This document shows positions 16,802 to 25,710 of a stretch of DNA of 64,000 nucleotides, piece after piece (within the stretch, counting starts at the first letter, position 1; the number at the start of each line of letters is the position of its first letter). The position numbers were made by a program, and so were the translations under genes. This DNA is from 0-14-3-00-41-53 sp041500225 (GTDB taxonomy: Bacteria; Nitrospirota; Thermodesulfovibrionia; Thermodesulfovibrionales; SM23-35), in assembly GCA_041500225.1 (NCBI GenBank), contig JBGQLV010000003.1:1-64000 (forward strand). Direction: 5' to 3'. The notes beneath the pieces were generated by a model. It saw only the letters and a list, made by a program, of their open reading frames with translations. It was not told where the DNA came from and searched no databases.

Positions 16802-17611
16802 ATGAAAGACATTCCTGTTGTCATATTAGCAGGTGGTTTTGGGACAAGGCTTAGAGAGCAAACCGAGTTCATACCTAAGCCAATGGTACCAATCGGCATA
16901 AAACCTATCTTATGGCACATTATGAAGATATATTCCTATTACGGATATAAACGTTTTATTATCTGCCTCGGATATAGAGGCGAAATAATTAAAGAATATT
17001 TTTTCCACTACGGCATTAGAAATAGTGATTTTACAGTCAATCTTGGTAACCATGAAAACATTCGTGTTCATAATTTACATCGTGAAGATGATTGGGAAGT
17101 CACGCTTGCAGATACAGGGCTGAAGGCCATGACGGGAGCAAGGATAAGACGGATCGAAAAATATATAGATACAGACAGCTTCCTCCTTACATATGGGGAC
17201 GGCTTGGCCAATATTGAGATAGAAAAGCTTGTAAATTTTCATATATCCCACGGGAAAATAGCTACGATCACAGGTGTGAGGCCACCATCGAGATTTGGTG
17301 AACTGATTACCGAAGGGGGGCGCGTTATTGAATTTGGGGAGAAACCTCAAGTCGGGAGTAGCATGATCAATGGCGGTTTTTTTGTATTCAATCGAGGGAT
17401 ATTCAGCTACCTATCAGAAGATGATCAATGCACATTAGAAAGAGAACCATTGGAAAGGCTGGCAAAAAACGGAGAGCTTATGGTCTATCAGCACACCGGT
17501 TTCTGGCAATGTATGGATACACTTCGTGATATGAATCTGCTTAATGAGTACTGGGAAAGCGGGGATGTTCCCTGGAAGGTCTGGGGAGAAAATGGAATCT
17601 TTAAGAAGTAA
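16802..17611 (+). CDS. rfbF: Glucose-1-phosphate cytidylyltransferase
   Basis: Makes CDP-glucose from CTP and glucose-1-phosphate. The 269-residue protein starts VVILAGGFGTRL (nucleotidyltransferase signature), followed by EFIPKPMVPIG, TYGDGLANI (metal-binding Asp), SRFGELI and NGGFFVF. The ending CMDTLRDMNLLNEYWESGDVPWKVW is diagnostic of RfbF rather than RfbA or GalU. It supplies CDP-glucose to the dehydratase-like enzyme at 14089. Its 3' end overlaps the next gene by 20 bases. Confidence 0.93.
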   Translation: MKDIPVVILAGGFGTRLREQTEFIPKPMVPIGIKPILWHIMKIYSYYGYKRFIICLGYRGEIIKEYFFHYGIRNSDFTVNLGNHENIRVHNLHREDDWEVTLADTGLKAMTGARIRRIEKYIDTDSFLLTYGDGLANIEIEKLVNFHISHGKIATITGVRPPSRFGELITEGGRVIEFGEKPQVGSSMINGGFFVFNRGIFSYLSEDDQCTLEREPLERLAKNGELMVYQHTGFWQCMDTLRDMNLLNEYWESGDVPWKVWGENGIFKK

Positions 17612-18575
17612 AGTAATCCTGGTGACTGGTGCTAACGGATTTATTGGTTCTCATCTCACAAGAAGGCTTCTTGAAGAAGGAGCAGAAGTCCATGTCTTAT
17701 TGAAAAAAGATTTTAATCAATTCAGAATAAAAGATATCCTTAAGAACCTTACCTTATGGTATGGAGATCTGAGGAATTTTCAATCAATATGTTCTTGCAT
17801 AAAAAGTTCAAGACCACAGATTATTTTCCACCTTGCTGCCCTTCTGAATGTTAGCAGGGCTTCAGAGTTAATTGAATCCATGATTGATGTAAATATTAAA
17901 GGCACACTAAATCTTTTGAGGGGAGTTATTAAAGAAAATATAACCTTGGAGTTTTTTATTAATACTGGGAGCTCAGAGGAATACGGTAACGGTCCCGTTC
18001 CATTCAGTGAAGATCAGAGAGAGATACCTGTTTCTCCTTATTCGGCCAGTAAGGTTGCAACGACCTATTTTTGTCAGATGATTTATAGAAGTATGGGTTT
18101 ACCAATAGTTACACTACGCCCTTTTCTGGTCTATGGACCTGATCAAGATACTGATATGTTTATCCCCTCCCTCATTCAACACTGCCTTGAAGGAAAGGAT
18201 TTTCCAATGACAGAAGGAGATCAGACAAGGGAATTTAACTATATAGATGACATCGTTGAGGCTTACCTTCTTGCTGTAATCTGCCCGCAGGCAGTGGGAG
18301 AGGTCATAAACATTGGCAATGGTATTGAATACACGATTAGGGATGTAGCAGAAAAGATTGTGCATATGATGGGAGATCCTATAAAGTTACTTGTCGGAGC
18401 CTTACCAAAGCGACCTGGAGAGGCAAAACATTTTTTCTGTAACAATGAAAAAGCGAGGAAGCTTCTTGGATGGTCTCCAAAGATTAACATAGATGAAGGA
18501 CTTGAAAGAACAATTGATTGGTTTAAGGATTTCTTTTATAAAAACACAGGAAAAATCAAACTTTCAGATGCATAA
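17592..18575 (+). CDS. NAD(P)-dependent epimerase/reductase, probable CDP-sugar modifying
   Basis: Extended SDR of about 327 residues from ATG 17592, chosen because GGGGAG lies just upstream. The frame is open back to 17544 inside rfbF. Visible are VTGANGFIGSHL, the NTGSSEEYG active-site serine region and PYSASK, whose YxxxK equivalent is YSASK. Its C-terminus has NIGNGIEYTIRDVAEKIV and KARKLLGWSPKINIDEGL. In CDP-sugar clusters an SDR in this place reduces or epimerises the 4-keto group (as in abequose, paratose or tyvelose synthesis). Which product is made cannot be read from sequence. Confidence 0.83.
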   Translation: MESLRSKVILVTGANGFIGSHLTRRLLEEGAEVHVLLKKDFNQFRIKDILKNLTLWYGDLRNFQSICSCIKSSRPQIIFHLAALLNVSRASELIESMIDVNIKGTLNLLRGVIKENITLEFFINTGSSEEYGNGPVPFSEDQREIPVSPYSASKVATTYFCQMIYRSMGLPIVTLRPFLVYGPDQDTDMFIPSLIQHCLEGKDFPMTEGDQTREFNYIDDIVEAYLLAVICPQAVGEVINIGNGIEYTIRDVAEKIVHMMGDPIKLLVGALPKRPGEAKHFFCNNEKARKLLGWSPKINIDEGLERTIDWFKDFFYKNTGKIKLSDA

Positions 18576-18713
18576 ACATCAAATTGAGCACGGCTTGTTT
18601 AATTAAGAATCAAGGGCCTATCCTTGCGGATATTATAAGAATCTTGGAATGGTGAGTATTATAAAAAGAAGATGGTATAATAGATTTGATAACAAATAAG
18701 AAAGGAGTCAGAA

Positions 18714-19139
18714 ATGAATAAAAAAGGAATTACCTTAATTGAACTTTTGATAGTCATAGCAATAATTGGTATCCTCGCCGCTATAGCTGTTCCTGCCTAT
18801 ATTGGCCAGCAGAAGAATGCTGCAAGGACAGAGGCATATAGTAATCTCCAGAATTTAAGACTACTTGAAGAGCAGTATTATGCTGAGAATAGCTGTTATT
18901 ATAGAGAAGGAAACCCGTTAACCTGTACAAATAAAAATATACCAAATGTGGCCAGTATTCAGGCATTTCTCCCTGGATTTAAGCCAGGAGATGAAGCATC
19001 TTTGAACTTCACTTATTCCATAACAACAAGTGGGACATCCGCTGCTTCAGCCTTTACTGCCACTGCAACAGGAAAAACTGGAAGAAGGGTAGCAGGAGAT
19101 ATTTTCACCATAGACAATAATAACAACAGAAACTTCTGA
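18714..19139 (+). CDS. Type IV pilin/PilE-like minor pilin
   Basis: Prepilin of 141 residues with a very short leader (MNKKG) and mature N-terminus ITLIELLIVIAIIGILAAIAVPAY. Glu5 is in place, and residue 1 is Ile instead of the usual Phe. The head has a C61-C71 pair and an AFTATATGKTG segment like the PilE/ComP group. AGGAG lies eight bases before ATG. A TATAAT at 18676-18681 could be its -10 element, but no good -35 is seen. Its place at the end of the sugar cluster suggests a second pilin, possibly glycosylated, or a minor component. Confidence 0.88.
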   Translation: MNKKGITLIELLIVIAIIGILAAIAVPAYIGQQKNAARTEAYSNLQNLRLLEEQYYAENSCYYREGNPLTCTNKNIPNVASIQAFLPGFKPGDEASLNFTYSITTSGTSAASAFTATATGKTGRRVAGDIFTIDNNNNRNF

Positions 19140-19320
19140 GGTGTTTCCTTGTTAGCGTTAAACCAGCCAGCAGCCTCCTCAGCCGCTTGTTATACGACTA
19201 TGCGATAAATCACAAGTAATGTACTCTACTATAACTGCAAGTCCAGTTTCAGAAAATGTGCCTCTTCCAGCAATTTTACCGTTACTCAACCCCTCAGCCG
19301 AAATGTGTTAAGCTATTTAG

Positions 19321-19434
19321 ATGTTCATGAAGGAACTTATAATCGAGGGCGCCCGACAAAATAACCTTAAAAACATTAACCTCAGTCTTCCTCATAACAA
19401 GGTCATAGCAATAACAGGCGTATCCGGCTCAGGA
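19321..19434 (+). pseudogene. Duplicated 5' end of uvrA (38 codons)
   Basis: This 114-bp stretch is identical to the first 114 bp of the intact uvrA at 21955-22068, except for three bases. All three are synonymous third positions (CTT/CTC, GGC/GGT, TCA/TCG). Similarity continues weakly upstream (TGTTAA and TATTTA before ATG). It stops abruptly inside the Walker A motif at GSG and joins the broken membrane-protein fragment on the opposite strand. It marks a recombination junction. The 180 bp between the minor pilin and this copy contains no recognisable gene. Confidence 0.9.
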
Positions 19435-19967
19435 GCACAAAAAAAGTTGATAAAACATCCTTTCTCTCAGCTACCCATGCCACGGATTCTACATGAATAG
19501 GATATATCCCAAATAAAAGCGCAGCTACCGAAGCCGCAATAATGTTCCCTGTAGCGGTTTTGTAGTTAGTTTCAGAAAATGAAGATTTGGCTAATCTGAC
19601 ATTTGTGAGTAAGTACACTATCAATATAAATAAAAGGAAGGTATTAACGCTGTGAAAAATTATGTTTGTTAAAATGATGCCCTATCGGGTTTAGTCCCCA
19701 TAAAGCATAGTCAATTGAATGTGAGAGCAGGGTAAGAGGATGCCAGTTTAATATCTGGAAGCCGAAGCTCCACTTCAAAAGCTTGAAATCGATGGAACGG
19801 ATATGTTCGTTTTCATAAACATATTTGTCATCGTCCCAGTTAACAAAATCATTCTGAAGGGCAGGAAGATATATAATTAAGGTTAATGCAGCAATCCAAA
19901 AAGCTGTTGCCCATACCTTGGTACTTGAGAAAGTCCCCTCTTTTATGTGAAGAAAGTTTAAAAGCAC
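19435..19967 (-). pseudogene. Truncated, frameshifted TMTC-like membrane protein fragment
   Basis: The N-terminus starts at 19967 with a membrane protein (FVNWDDDKYVYEN acidic loop, LNWHPLTLLSHSIDYALWGLNPIGHH). The frame breaks at a four-T run (19671-19674). Removing one T gives HHLTNIIFHSVNTFLLFILIV, which continues the family pattern into the 19624-19403 frame (PIHVESVAWVAERKDVLSTFF). It ends at 19435 where the uvrA fragment begins, so the TPR half is missing. It is a relative of the 12181-14001 protein and lies 26 bp downstream of the glycosyltransferase on the same strand. Confidence 0.85.
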
Positions 19968-19992
19968 AGAGAACTTTTCTTGTTCTTTATTT

Positions 19993-20763
19993 TTAGCAGT
20001 TTTTACCTCTATTATTTTTTTTCTCTTTGATGAATATTGATGATTTTATTATTCCGGACTTCTGTAAAGCATATTTAACCGAGACTGCAAGTACGCCTAA
20101 TCCGTATTTCACACTCCTTGCAAAATTTATTGAAGATGCATCTTCAAAATATCTGATAGGGCAGCTTATCTCTCCTATCTTGAACCCAAAATAAGCTGCC
20201 TGAGCAAGAATCTCATTGTCAAAAACAAAATCATCGGAGTTTTCTTCAAGAGGTAATGTTTCCAGTACCTTACGATTGAAAGCACGGTAACCTGTATGGT
20301 ATTCCGAAAGTTTGATGCCAAGCAACAGATTTTCAACAAACGTAAGAAATCTGTTTGCAATATATTTGTATAAAGGCATCCCACCCTTCAGGGCATTACC
20401 TCCAAGTATCCTTGAGCCCAGTACGACATCATAATGACCAGATACAATCATAGAAGCCATGGCAGTTACAAGGAGCGGAGAATACTGATAGTCAGGATGA
20501 AGCATGACAATGATATCTGCACCGTGTCTCAGTGCTTCACGGTAACAGGTTTTCTGATTTGCGCCATATCCCGTGTTTTTTCTATGTACTATTGTTTTAA
20601 TGCCTAATTCTTGGGCTATCTTTGCAGTTTGGTCACTCGATGCATCATCAACAAGAATAACATCATCTACATATTCATGAGGTAATTCAGCATAGGTCTG
20701 GCGAAGTGTCTTCTCAGCGTTATAGGCAGGCATTATGACAATCAGTCTTTTATTGTGAATCAT
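19993..20763 (-). CDS. Family 2 glycosyltransferase (DPM1-like)
   Basis: This 256-residue GT-A enzyme shows IVIMPAYNAEKTL, VDDASSDQTAKIA, the KNTGYGANQKTCYREAL segment, and HPDYQYSP as the metal-binding region. It lacks the two-helix C-terminal anchor of the GtrB type, although KYGLGVLAVSVKYAL is mildly hydrophobic. This subgroup is often annotated as dolichol-phosphate/undecaprenyl-phosphate sugar transferase. It is paired with the upstream methyltransferase (28-bp gap) in an operon running against the first sugar cluster. Confidence 0.88.
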   Translation of the reverse strand: MIHNKRLIVIMPAYNAEKTLRQTYAELPHEYVDDVILVDDASSDQTAKIAQELGIKTIVHRKNTGYGANQKTCYREALRHGADIIVMLHPDYQYSPLLVTAMASMIVSGHYDVVLGSRILGGNALKGGMPLYKYIANRFLTFVENLLLGIKLSEYHTGYRAFNRKVLETLPLEENSDDFVFDNEILAQAAYFGFKIGEISCPIRYFEDASSINFARSVKYGLGVLAVSVKYALQKSGIIKSSIFIKEKKNNRGKNC

Positions 20764-20791
20764 TTAAATCCCTAATATTGAGATTTTGTAG

Positions 20792-21751
20792 TTATTCTTT
20801 AACCGCATACACCTCAATGGTGCCTCCTCTTTTCAATAAGAGAGATTCAAATGCTGTAAGCATGAAAGACAGCGGGGAATATAGAGGAAGTAGAACGAAA
20901 GTAAGAATTAAATCCCATTTTGTAACATTTGAAATCTCTTTTTTCCTTAGTTCAGGGCTTTTTAGAAGATTGTAAAATAAGTTTTCACTGATGCCAGAAA
21001 GATTTAACAGTGTCTGCAACCAACCAAAAGGGTTGTACTCCAGATCAAATCGTTTCACCTTTAAAATTTTAAAAGAATTCTTATTCAGCAAGGTCGATAA
21101 TCCTTCTTCAGAGAAATGGTGAAGGTGATATGGTAAGTCAAGGTGGAACCATACCCTCTTTCCTATAAGTGCTTGAAAACTGAATATATTTGGAACTGCA
21201 ACAACAAGAAGGCCTCCTTTCCGCAACAATCTTTTGCATTCATTAATTAATGCTGCAGGACTGTTAGAATGCTCCAATACGTGATTAAGGGTGATTACAT
21301 TAAAACTTTCATCAAGAAGCTCACCTATCGATGTTGCAGCTATCACTTTAATACCATAAGCATCAGAAGCGTATGAAGTAGTTTCACTATTGAATTCTAC
21401 ACCGGTTACGCTCCAGCCATCCTTTCTCATAATATCAAGAAAGAGCCCACGTCCACATCCTATATCAAGGATGCTACCTTTATTAACATATTTTTGGATC
21501 CTTCTCTTTCGCCCTAATCTAAATTCGTAGATAAAGTATTCTATAAATGGATAAAATCGCTTGCCGTTACCTGATCTGTAATTTCCTGATGAATATAATC
21601 TTGATAAATCTTCTGGTGACGGTGTTGGGATTGTTAAGCCAACCATGCACTCTTTGCAAAAATAGACATTATATATTGTGCCGTACTTCTTAATATTCTT
21701 TATAAGCCTAATACTTAAATGCTTATTACATAAATTACAAACGGCTTTCAT
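20792..21751 (-). CDS. Class I methyltransferase with N-terminal zinc-ribbon-like CxxC pairs
   Basis: This 319-residue protein has an N-terminal Cys knuckle (C5-x2-C8 and C32-x2-C35) followed by a Methyltransf_23-type domain with SILDIGCGRGLFLDIM, FNVITLNHVLEHSNSP and LLVVAVPNIFSFQ. A hydrophobic C-terminal segment (WDLILTFVLLPLYSPLSFML) suggests membrane association. The architecture is common in surface polysaccharide clusters, where it modifies sugars or lipid carriers. The acceptor is unknown. Confidence 0.87.
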   Translation of the reverse strand: MKAVCNLCNKHLSIRLIKNIKKYGTIYNVYFCKECMVGLTIPTPSPEDLSRLYSSGNYRSGNGKRFYPFIEYFIYEFRLGRKRRIQKYVNKGSILDIGCGRGLFLDIMRKDGWSVTGVEFNSETTSYASDAYGIKVIAATSIGELLDESFNVITLNHVLEHSNSPAALINECKRLLRKGGLLVVAVPNIFSFQALIGKRVWFHLDLPYHLHHFSEEGLSTLLNKNSFKILKVKRFDLEYNPFGWLQTLLNLSGISENLFYNLLKSPELRKKEISNVTKWDLILTFVLLPLYSPLSFMLTAFESLLLKRGGTIEVYAVKE

Positions 21752-21954
21752 AATTTTTATAAAGTACTGTATATATGTTCAAAATAGAGGTTGAACAAGA
21801 AACCTAAACAAGTAAAATATTCTGATAAAACCACTGCGTGAAGAAGGCTTCCCATAAATAAGTTTAGCAGTATTTTATGGACAGATTCTACAGGTATTTC
21901 TGATTCTTACTACAACCCCACTGTTGTCAGAACTTTATATGTTAAAATATTTAA

Positions 21955-24729
21955 ATGTTCATGAAGGAACTCATAATCGAGGGCGCCCGACAAAATAACC
22001 TTAAAAACATTAACCTCAGTCTTCCTCATAACAAGGTCATAGCAATAACAGGTGTATCCGGCTCGGGAAAATCCTCACTTGCCTTTGATACAGTCTTTGC
22101 AGAGGGCCAGTGGAGATTTATAGAATCTCTTTCAACATACGCAAGGCTTTTCCTCGAAAAACTCGATAGACCCGATGTTGACGCAATTCATAATATTAGG
22201 CCGGCAATAGCACTTGAACAAAGGAATCCCGTGCGTGGCTCACGTTCAACAGTAGGAACACTAACAGAGGTTTATGATCTTTTCAGGCTGCTGTACTCAA
22301 AGATCTCTACTCCTTTCTGCACGGTCTGCGGTAAAGAGATAAGAATATGGGATCCTTCACAGGTAGCTTCAGAACTTATTGAGGAACACTATGGTGAAAA
22401 GGCGATTATTGTTTTCGAGACTAAGGATCAAATTGATGAATTAAAAAAACGTGGGTTTTATAGGGTATGGCTTAATGATGAAGTCGTTGATATTTCATCC
22501 ATCGTCTCTCGTCCGTCATCTTTCAATATTGTCCTCGACAGACTTGTGATAAAGGATGAGCCGAGATTATCTGATTCAATTGAGATGGCATGGAAGGAAG
22601 GAAATGGAAGGATAAAGATTATTATTGTGGGTGGCAAATATCTCGCTACTCTTACTTTTTCATCAGAAAATGCCTGTGATGAATGTAATATCGAACTACC
22701 GAAGCCATATCCTCTTCTTTTTTCCTTCAACCATCCTGTTGGTGCATGCCCAGATTGTAAAGGATTCGGCAATATTCTTAAGTATGATGAGGATCTGATT
22801 ATCCCTGATAAAAGTCTCTCTTTGACAAAAGGTGCGATTGACCCATGGAACAAGCCGGCATATAGATGGTGGAAGCAACAGCTTATTAAAAGTGCCGGCA
22901 AAAAAGGTATTGATATTAATAAGCCATACGCCGAATTTAATGAAAAAGAGAAGGCCATGCTATTTAAAGGGGGTAGCAGTTTTTACGGAATTGATGACTT
23001 CTTTGAGGATATGGAAAACAGGAGGTACAAACTCCATATAAGGGTCTTTCTAAGCCGATACAGGAGACCTGTCACCTGTCCACAATGTATGGGGAAGAGA
23101 TTGAGAAAGGAGTCTCTTGCATATAAGTTTTCAGGTCTTGATATAGCAGAACTCTGCAGGATGCCGGTATCAGATATGATTAAGTTTTTTGAAAATCCGG
23201 ATATCTCACCATTTCAAAGGGATATAGCAAAAGAGCCTTTAAGGCAGATAAACCTTAAACTTAGTTTTCTTAAGCGAGTAGGGCTTGATTACCTTAGCCT
23301 GAGCCGTGATGGGAGAACACTCTCGGGTGGCGAGTATCAGAGGGTAAACCTGTCAAATCAGCTCGGGTCATTTCTTACAGGTACCCTCTATGTGCTCGAT
23401 GAACCAACTGTTGGCCTTCATGCAAAGGATACAAAAATAATTGCAGACATTATGTCAGAGCTTTCAAGACTGGGTAATACCATCCTTGTTGTCGAGCATG
23501 ACAGAGGAGTTATAGAGTCTGCTGACTGGATAGTTGAATTGGGACCTGGAGGTGGTCATCAAGGAGGAGAGGTTGTCTTCTCAGGGTCGAAAGAAGGGTT
23601 TCTTACAACCGATACCCTAACAGCTCGTTATATAAAAGGGACTGATAGAATAGCTCTCCCTTTTAAGAGGAGAAATAGTACAGGCAGAAAACTTTTACTT
23701 TATGGTGCTACAGGCAATAACCTGAAGTCTGTTGATCTTAATATTCCCTTACAGACACTTATAACGGTTACGGGAGTTTCTGGTTCTGGTAAAAGCAGTC
23801 TTGTTGTGGGAACCCTTTACAGGGTATTGGCCGGTGAGTTTAAGATAGAACATGGGTTCCCTTTGCCATATAAAAAGATTGAAGGCATACAGAATCTAAA
23901 GGGTGTCAAGCTCATTGACCAGACCCCAATAGGACGAAGTCCGCGTTCGAATCCAGTAACCTATTTAAAGATATTTGATGTGATAAGAAAACTTTTCTCA
24001 GAGCAGGCAGAAGCAAAGGCCTATGGATATGAACCAGGATTCTTCTCTTTTAATGTATCAGGCGGCAGGTGCGAGACTTGTAAAGGTGTGGGATATCAGA
24101 GACTGGAAATGTACTTTTTTGAAGACCTTTATATAAAATGTGAGGAATGTAATGGAAAGAGATACAAGCCAGAAGCCTTACGGGTTACATGTCGGGGTAA
24201 AAATATAGATGAGTTCCTGAACATGACAGTGGATGAAGCTATCGAATTATTTCCGGATATTCCTAAAATTAAAAATAAGCTATTATTAATGAAAGATATC
24301 GGGCTTGGCTATCTCAGGCTTGGGCAGTCTGCGACAACACTTTCGGGCGGAGAGGCACAGAGGCTTAAGATATGTGCGGAGATGGAAAGTATAAGAGGGA
24401 TTACATCCTCATTACAGCAACCCATTAATACAAAAGGTTGTATCTATATCCTCGATGAGCCTACGATTGGATTGCATTTCAGGGATGTTAAGGCACTGCT
24501 TGATATACTTCAGAGATTGGTTGTTGCAGGGAATACAGTACTCGTCATCGAACATAACCTCGATGTGATAAAGGCATCAGACTGGATTGTGGATTTGGGC
24601 CCTGAAGGTGGAGATAAAGGTGGGAAGATTATCTTTGAGGGTACGCCGGAAGAGATAGTCAATGTCAAAGAATCATATACCGGGAGGTATCTTAAAGAGA
24701 CATTTGCATTATCGCAGGTTCATTATTAG
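21955..24729 (+). CDS. uvrA: Excinuclease ABC subunit A (UvrA family)
   Basis: DNA-damage recognition ATPase of nucleotide excision repair, 924 residues. Two ABC cassettes are visible: Walker A GVSGSGKSS near residue 35 and again near 613, signatures LSGGEYQR and LSGGEAQR, and D-loops VLDEPTVGLH and ILDEPTIGLH. Zinc CxxC pairs are also present (CPDCKG, CPQCMG, CETCKG, CEECNG). The early segment GQWRFIESLSTYARLFLEKL and RNPVRGSRSTVGT departs from the canonical RRYVESLSAYARQFL, so it may be a divergent paralogue. The likely start is the second ATG (21961). No uvrB is in the window. It is six bases from the permease gene. Its 5' end is duplicated at 19321. Confidence 0.92.
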   Translation: MFMKELIIEGARQNNLKNINLSLPHNKVIAITGVSGSGKSSLAFDTVFAEGQWRFIESLSTYARLFLEKLDRPDVDAIHNIRPAIALEQRNPVRGSRSTVGTLTEVYDLFRLLYSKISTPFCTVCGKEIRIWDPSQVASELIEEHYGEKAIIVFETKDQIDELKKRGFYRVWLNDEVVDISSIVSRPSSFNIVLDRLVIKDEPRLSDSIEMAWKEGNGRIKIIIVGGKYLATLTFSSENACDECNIELPKPYPLLFSFNHPVGACPDCKGFGNILKYDEDLIIPDKSLSLTKGAIDPWNKPAYRWWKQQLIKSAGKKGIDINKPYAEFNEKEKAMLFKGGSSFYGIDDFFEDMENRRYKLHIRVFLSRYRRPVTCPQCMGKRLRKESLAYKFSGLDIAELCRMPVSDMIKFFENPDISPFQRDIAKEPLRQINLKLSFLKRVGLDYLSLSRDGRTLSGGEYQRVNLSNQLGSFLTGTLYVLDEPTVGLHAKDTKIIADIMSELSRLGNTILVVEHDRGVIESADWIVELGPGGGHQGGEVVFSGSKEGFLTTDTLTARYIKGTDRIALPFKRRNSTGRKLLLYGATGNNLKSVDLNIPLQTLITVTGVSGSGKSSLVVGTLYRVLAGEFKIEHGFPLPYKKIEGIQNLKGVKLIDQTPIGRSPRSNPVTYLKIFDVIRKLFSEQAEAKAYGYEPGFFSFNVSGGRCETCKGVGYQRLEMYFFEDLYIKCEECNGKRYKPEALRVTCRGKNIDEFLNMTVDEAIELFPDIPKIKNKLLLMKDIGLGYLRLGQSATTLSGGEAQRLKICAEMESIRGITSSLQQPINTKGCIYILDEPTIGLHFRDVKALLDILQRLVVAGNTVLVIEHNLDVIKASDWIVDLGPEGGDKGGKIIFEGTPEEIVNVKESYTGRYLKETFALSQVHY

Positions 24730-24735
24730 GGTGAT

Positions 24736-25710
24736 ATGCTTTCTTATATAACAAAAAGACTTCTTCTTATGATTCCCTTGCTCTTTGGAATTACCCTTAT
24801 TACCTTCGCTGTAGTTCATCTTGCACCGGGCAACCCGGTTGAGGTTCAGACAGAGATGTCACTAAAGGTATCTGCCCAGGCGAAGGAGAATCTTAAAAAG
24901 CTCTATGGTCTTGATAAACCATTATATGTCCAATATATTGACTGGCTAAAAAGATTTGTGACACTTGATTTTGGAAAGTCCTTTGTGGATAGTAGAAAGG
25001 TCTTTGATAAGATTATTGAGAGGATCCCTGTAACTTTAACTATTAATATTCTTTCATTGATACTCATATTTATTATTGCAATCCCAATTGGTATTCTTTC
25101 TGCAACAAAACAGTACTCTATGTTTGATAAACTCTCTACAGTTTTTGTGTTTATTGGTTTCTCTACTCCTGCCTTTTGGCTTGCACTTCTGCTCATGATA
25201 CTGTTCGGCGTTAATATGGGTCTCCTTCCGATATCAGGTATCCAGAGCATAGATATATCAGAGATGGGGCCTTTTGATAGATTATTGGACTGGATCAAAC
25301 ACCTTGTCCTGCCTGTTGGTGTTTCTGCATTCGGTGGGATTGCAGGATTAAGCCGTTACAGCCGTTCAAGCATGCTCGAGGTGATAAGGCAGGATTATAT
25401 CAGAACAGCAACGGCAAAAGGCCTAACTGAATCAGAGGTTATCTTTAAACATGCCTTCAGGAATGCCCTTATGCCAATTGTCACAATCCTCGGGCTTTCT
25501 GTACCCGGCCTTATAGGTGGAGGAGTTATATTTGAGACGATCTTTGCTATCCCGGGTATGGGACAGCTTTTTTATTCATCTACTATGTCGAGAGACTATC
25601 CGACAATAATGGGAATTCTTGTAATAGGAGCGGTCCTTACATTATTTGGGAATCTGATTGCAGATATATCATATGCACTGGCTGATCCGAGGGTGAGAGT
25701 CAGAAAATGA
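24736..25710 (+). CDS. dppB: Peptide/nickel-type ABC transporter permease (DppB/OppB)
   Basis: Inner-membrane permease of 324 residues with six predicted helices. The N-terminus MLSYITKRLLLMIPLLFGITLITFAVVHLAPG is typical of DppB/GsiC. The cytoplasmic EAA loop is ATAKGLTESEVIFKHAFRNALMP. It precedes its partner dppC with a 4-bp overlap. The substrate may be peptides, nickel or another solute, and no binding protein is seen here. The matching ATPases lie on the opposite strand beyond pyrE. Confidence 0.93.
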   Translation: MLSYITKRLLLMIPLLFGITLITFAVVHLAPGNPVEVQTEMSLKVSAQAKENLKKLYGLDKPLYVQYIDWLKRFVTLDFGKSFVDSRKVFDKIIERIPVTLTINILSLILIFIIAIPIGILSATKQYSMFDKLSTVFVFIGFSTPAFWLALLLMILFGVNMGLLPISGIQSIDISEMGPFDRLLDWIKHLVLPVGVSAFGGIAGLSRYSRSSMLEVIRQDYIRTATAKGLTESEVIFKHAFRNALMPIVTILGLSVPGLIGGGVIFETIFAIPGMGQLFYSSTMSRDYPTIMGILVIGAVLTLFGNLIADISYALADPRVRVRK

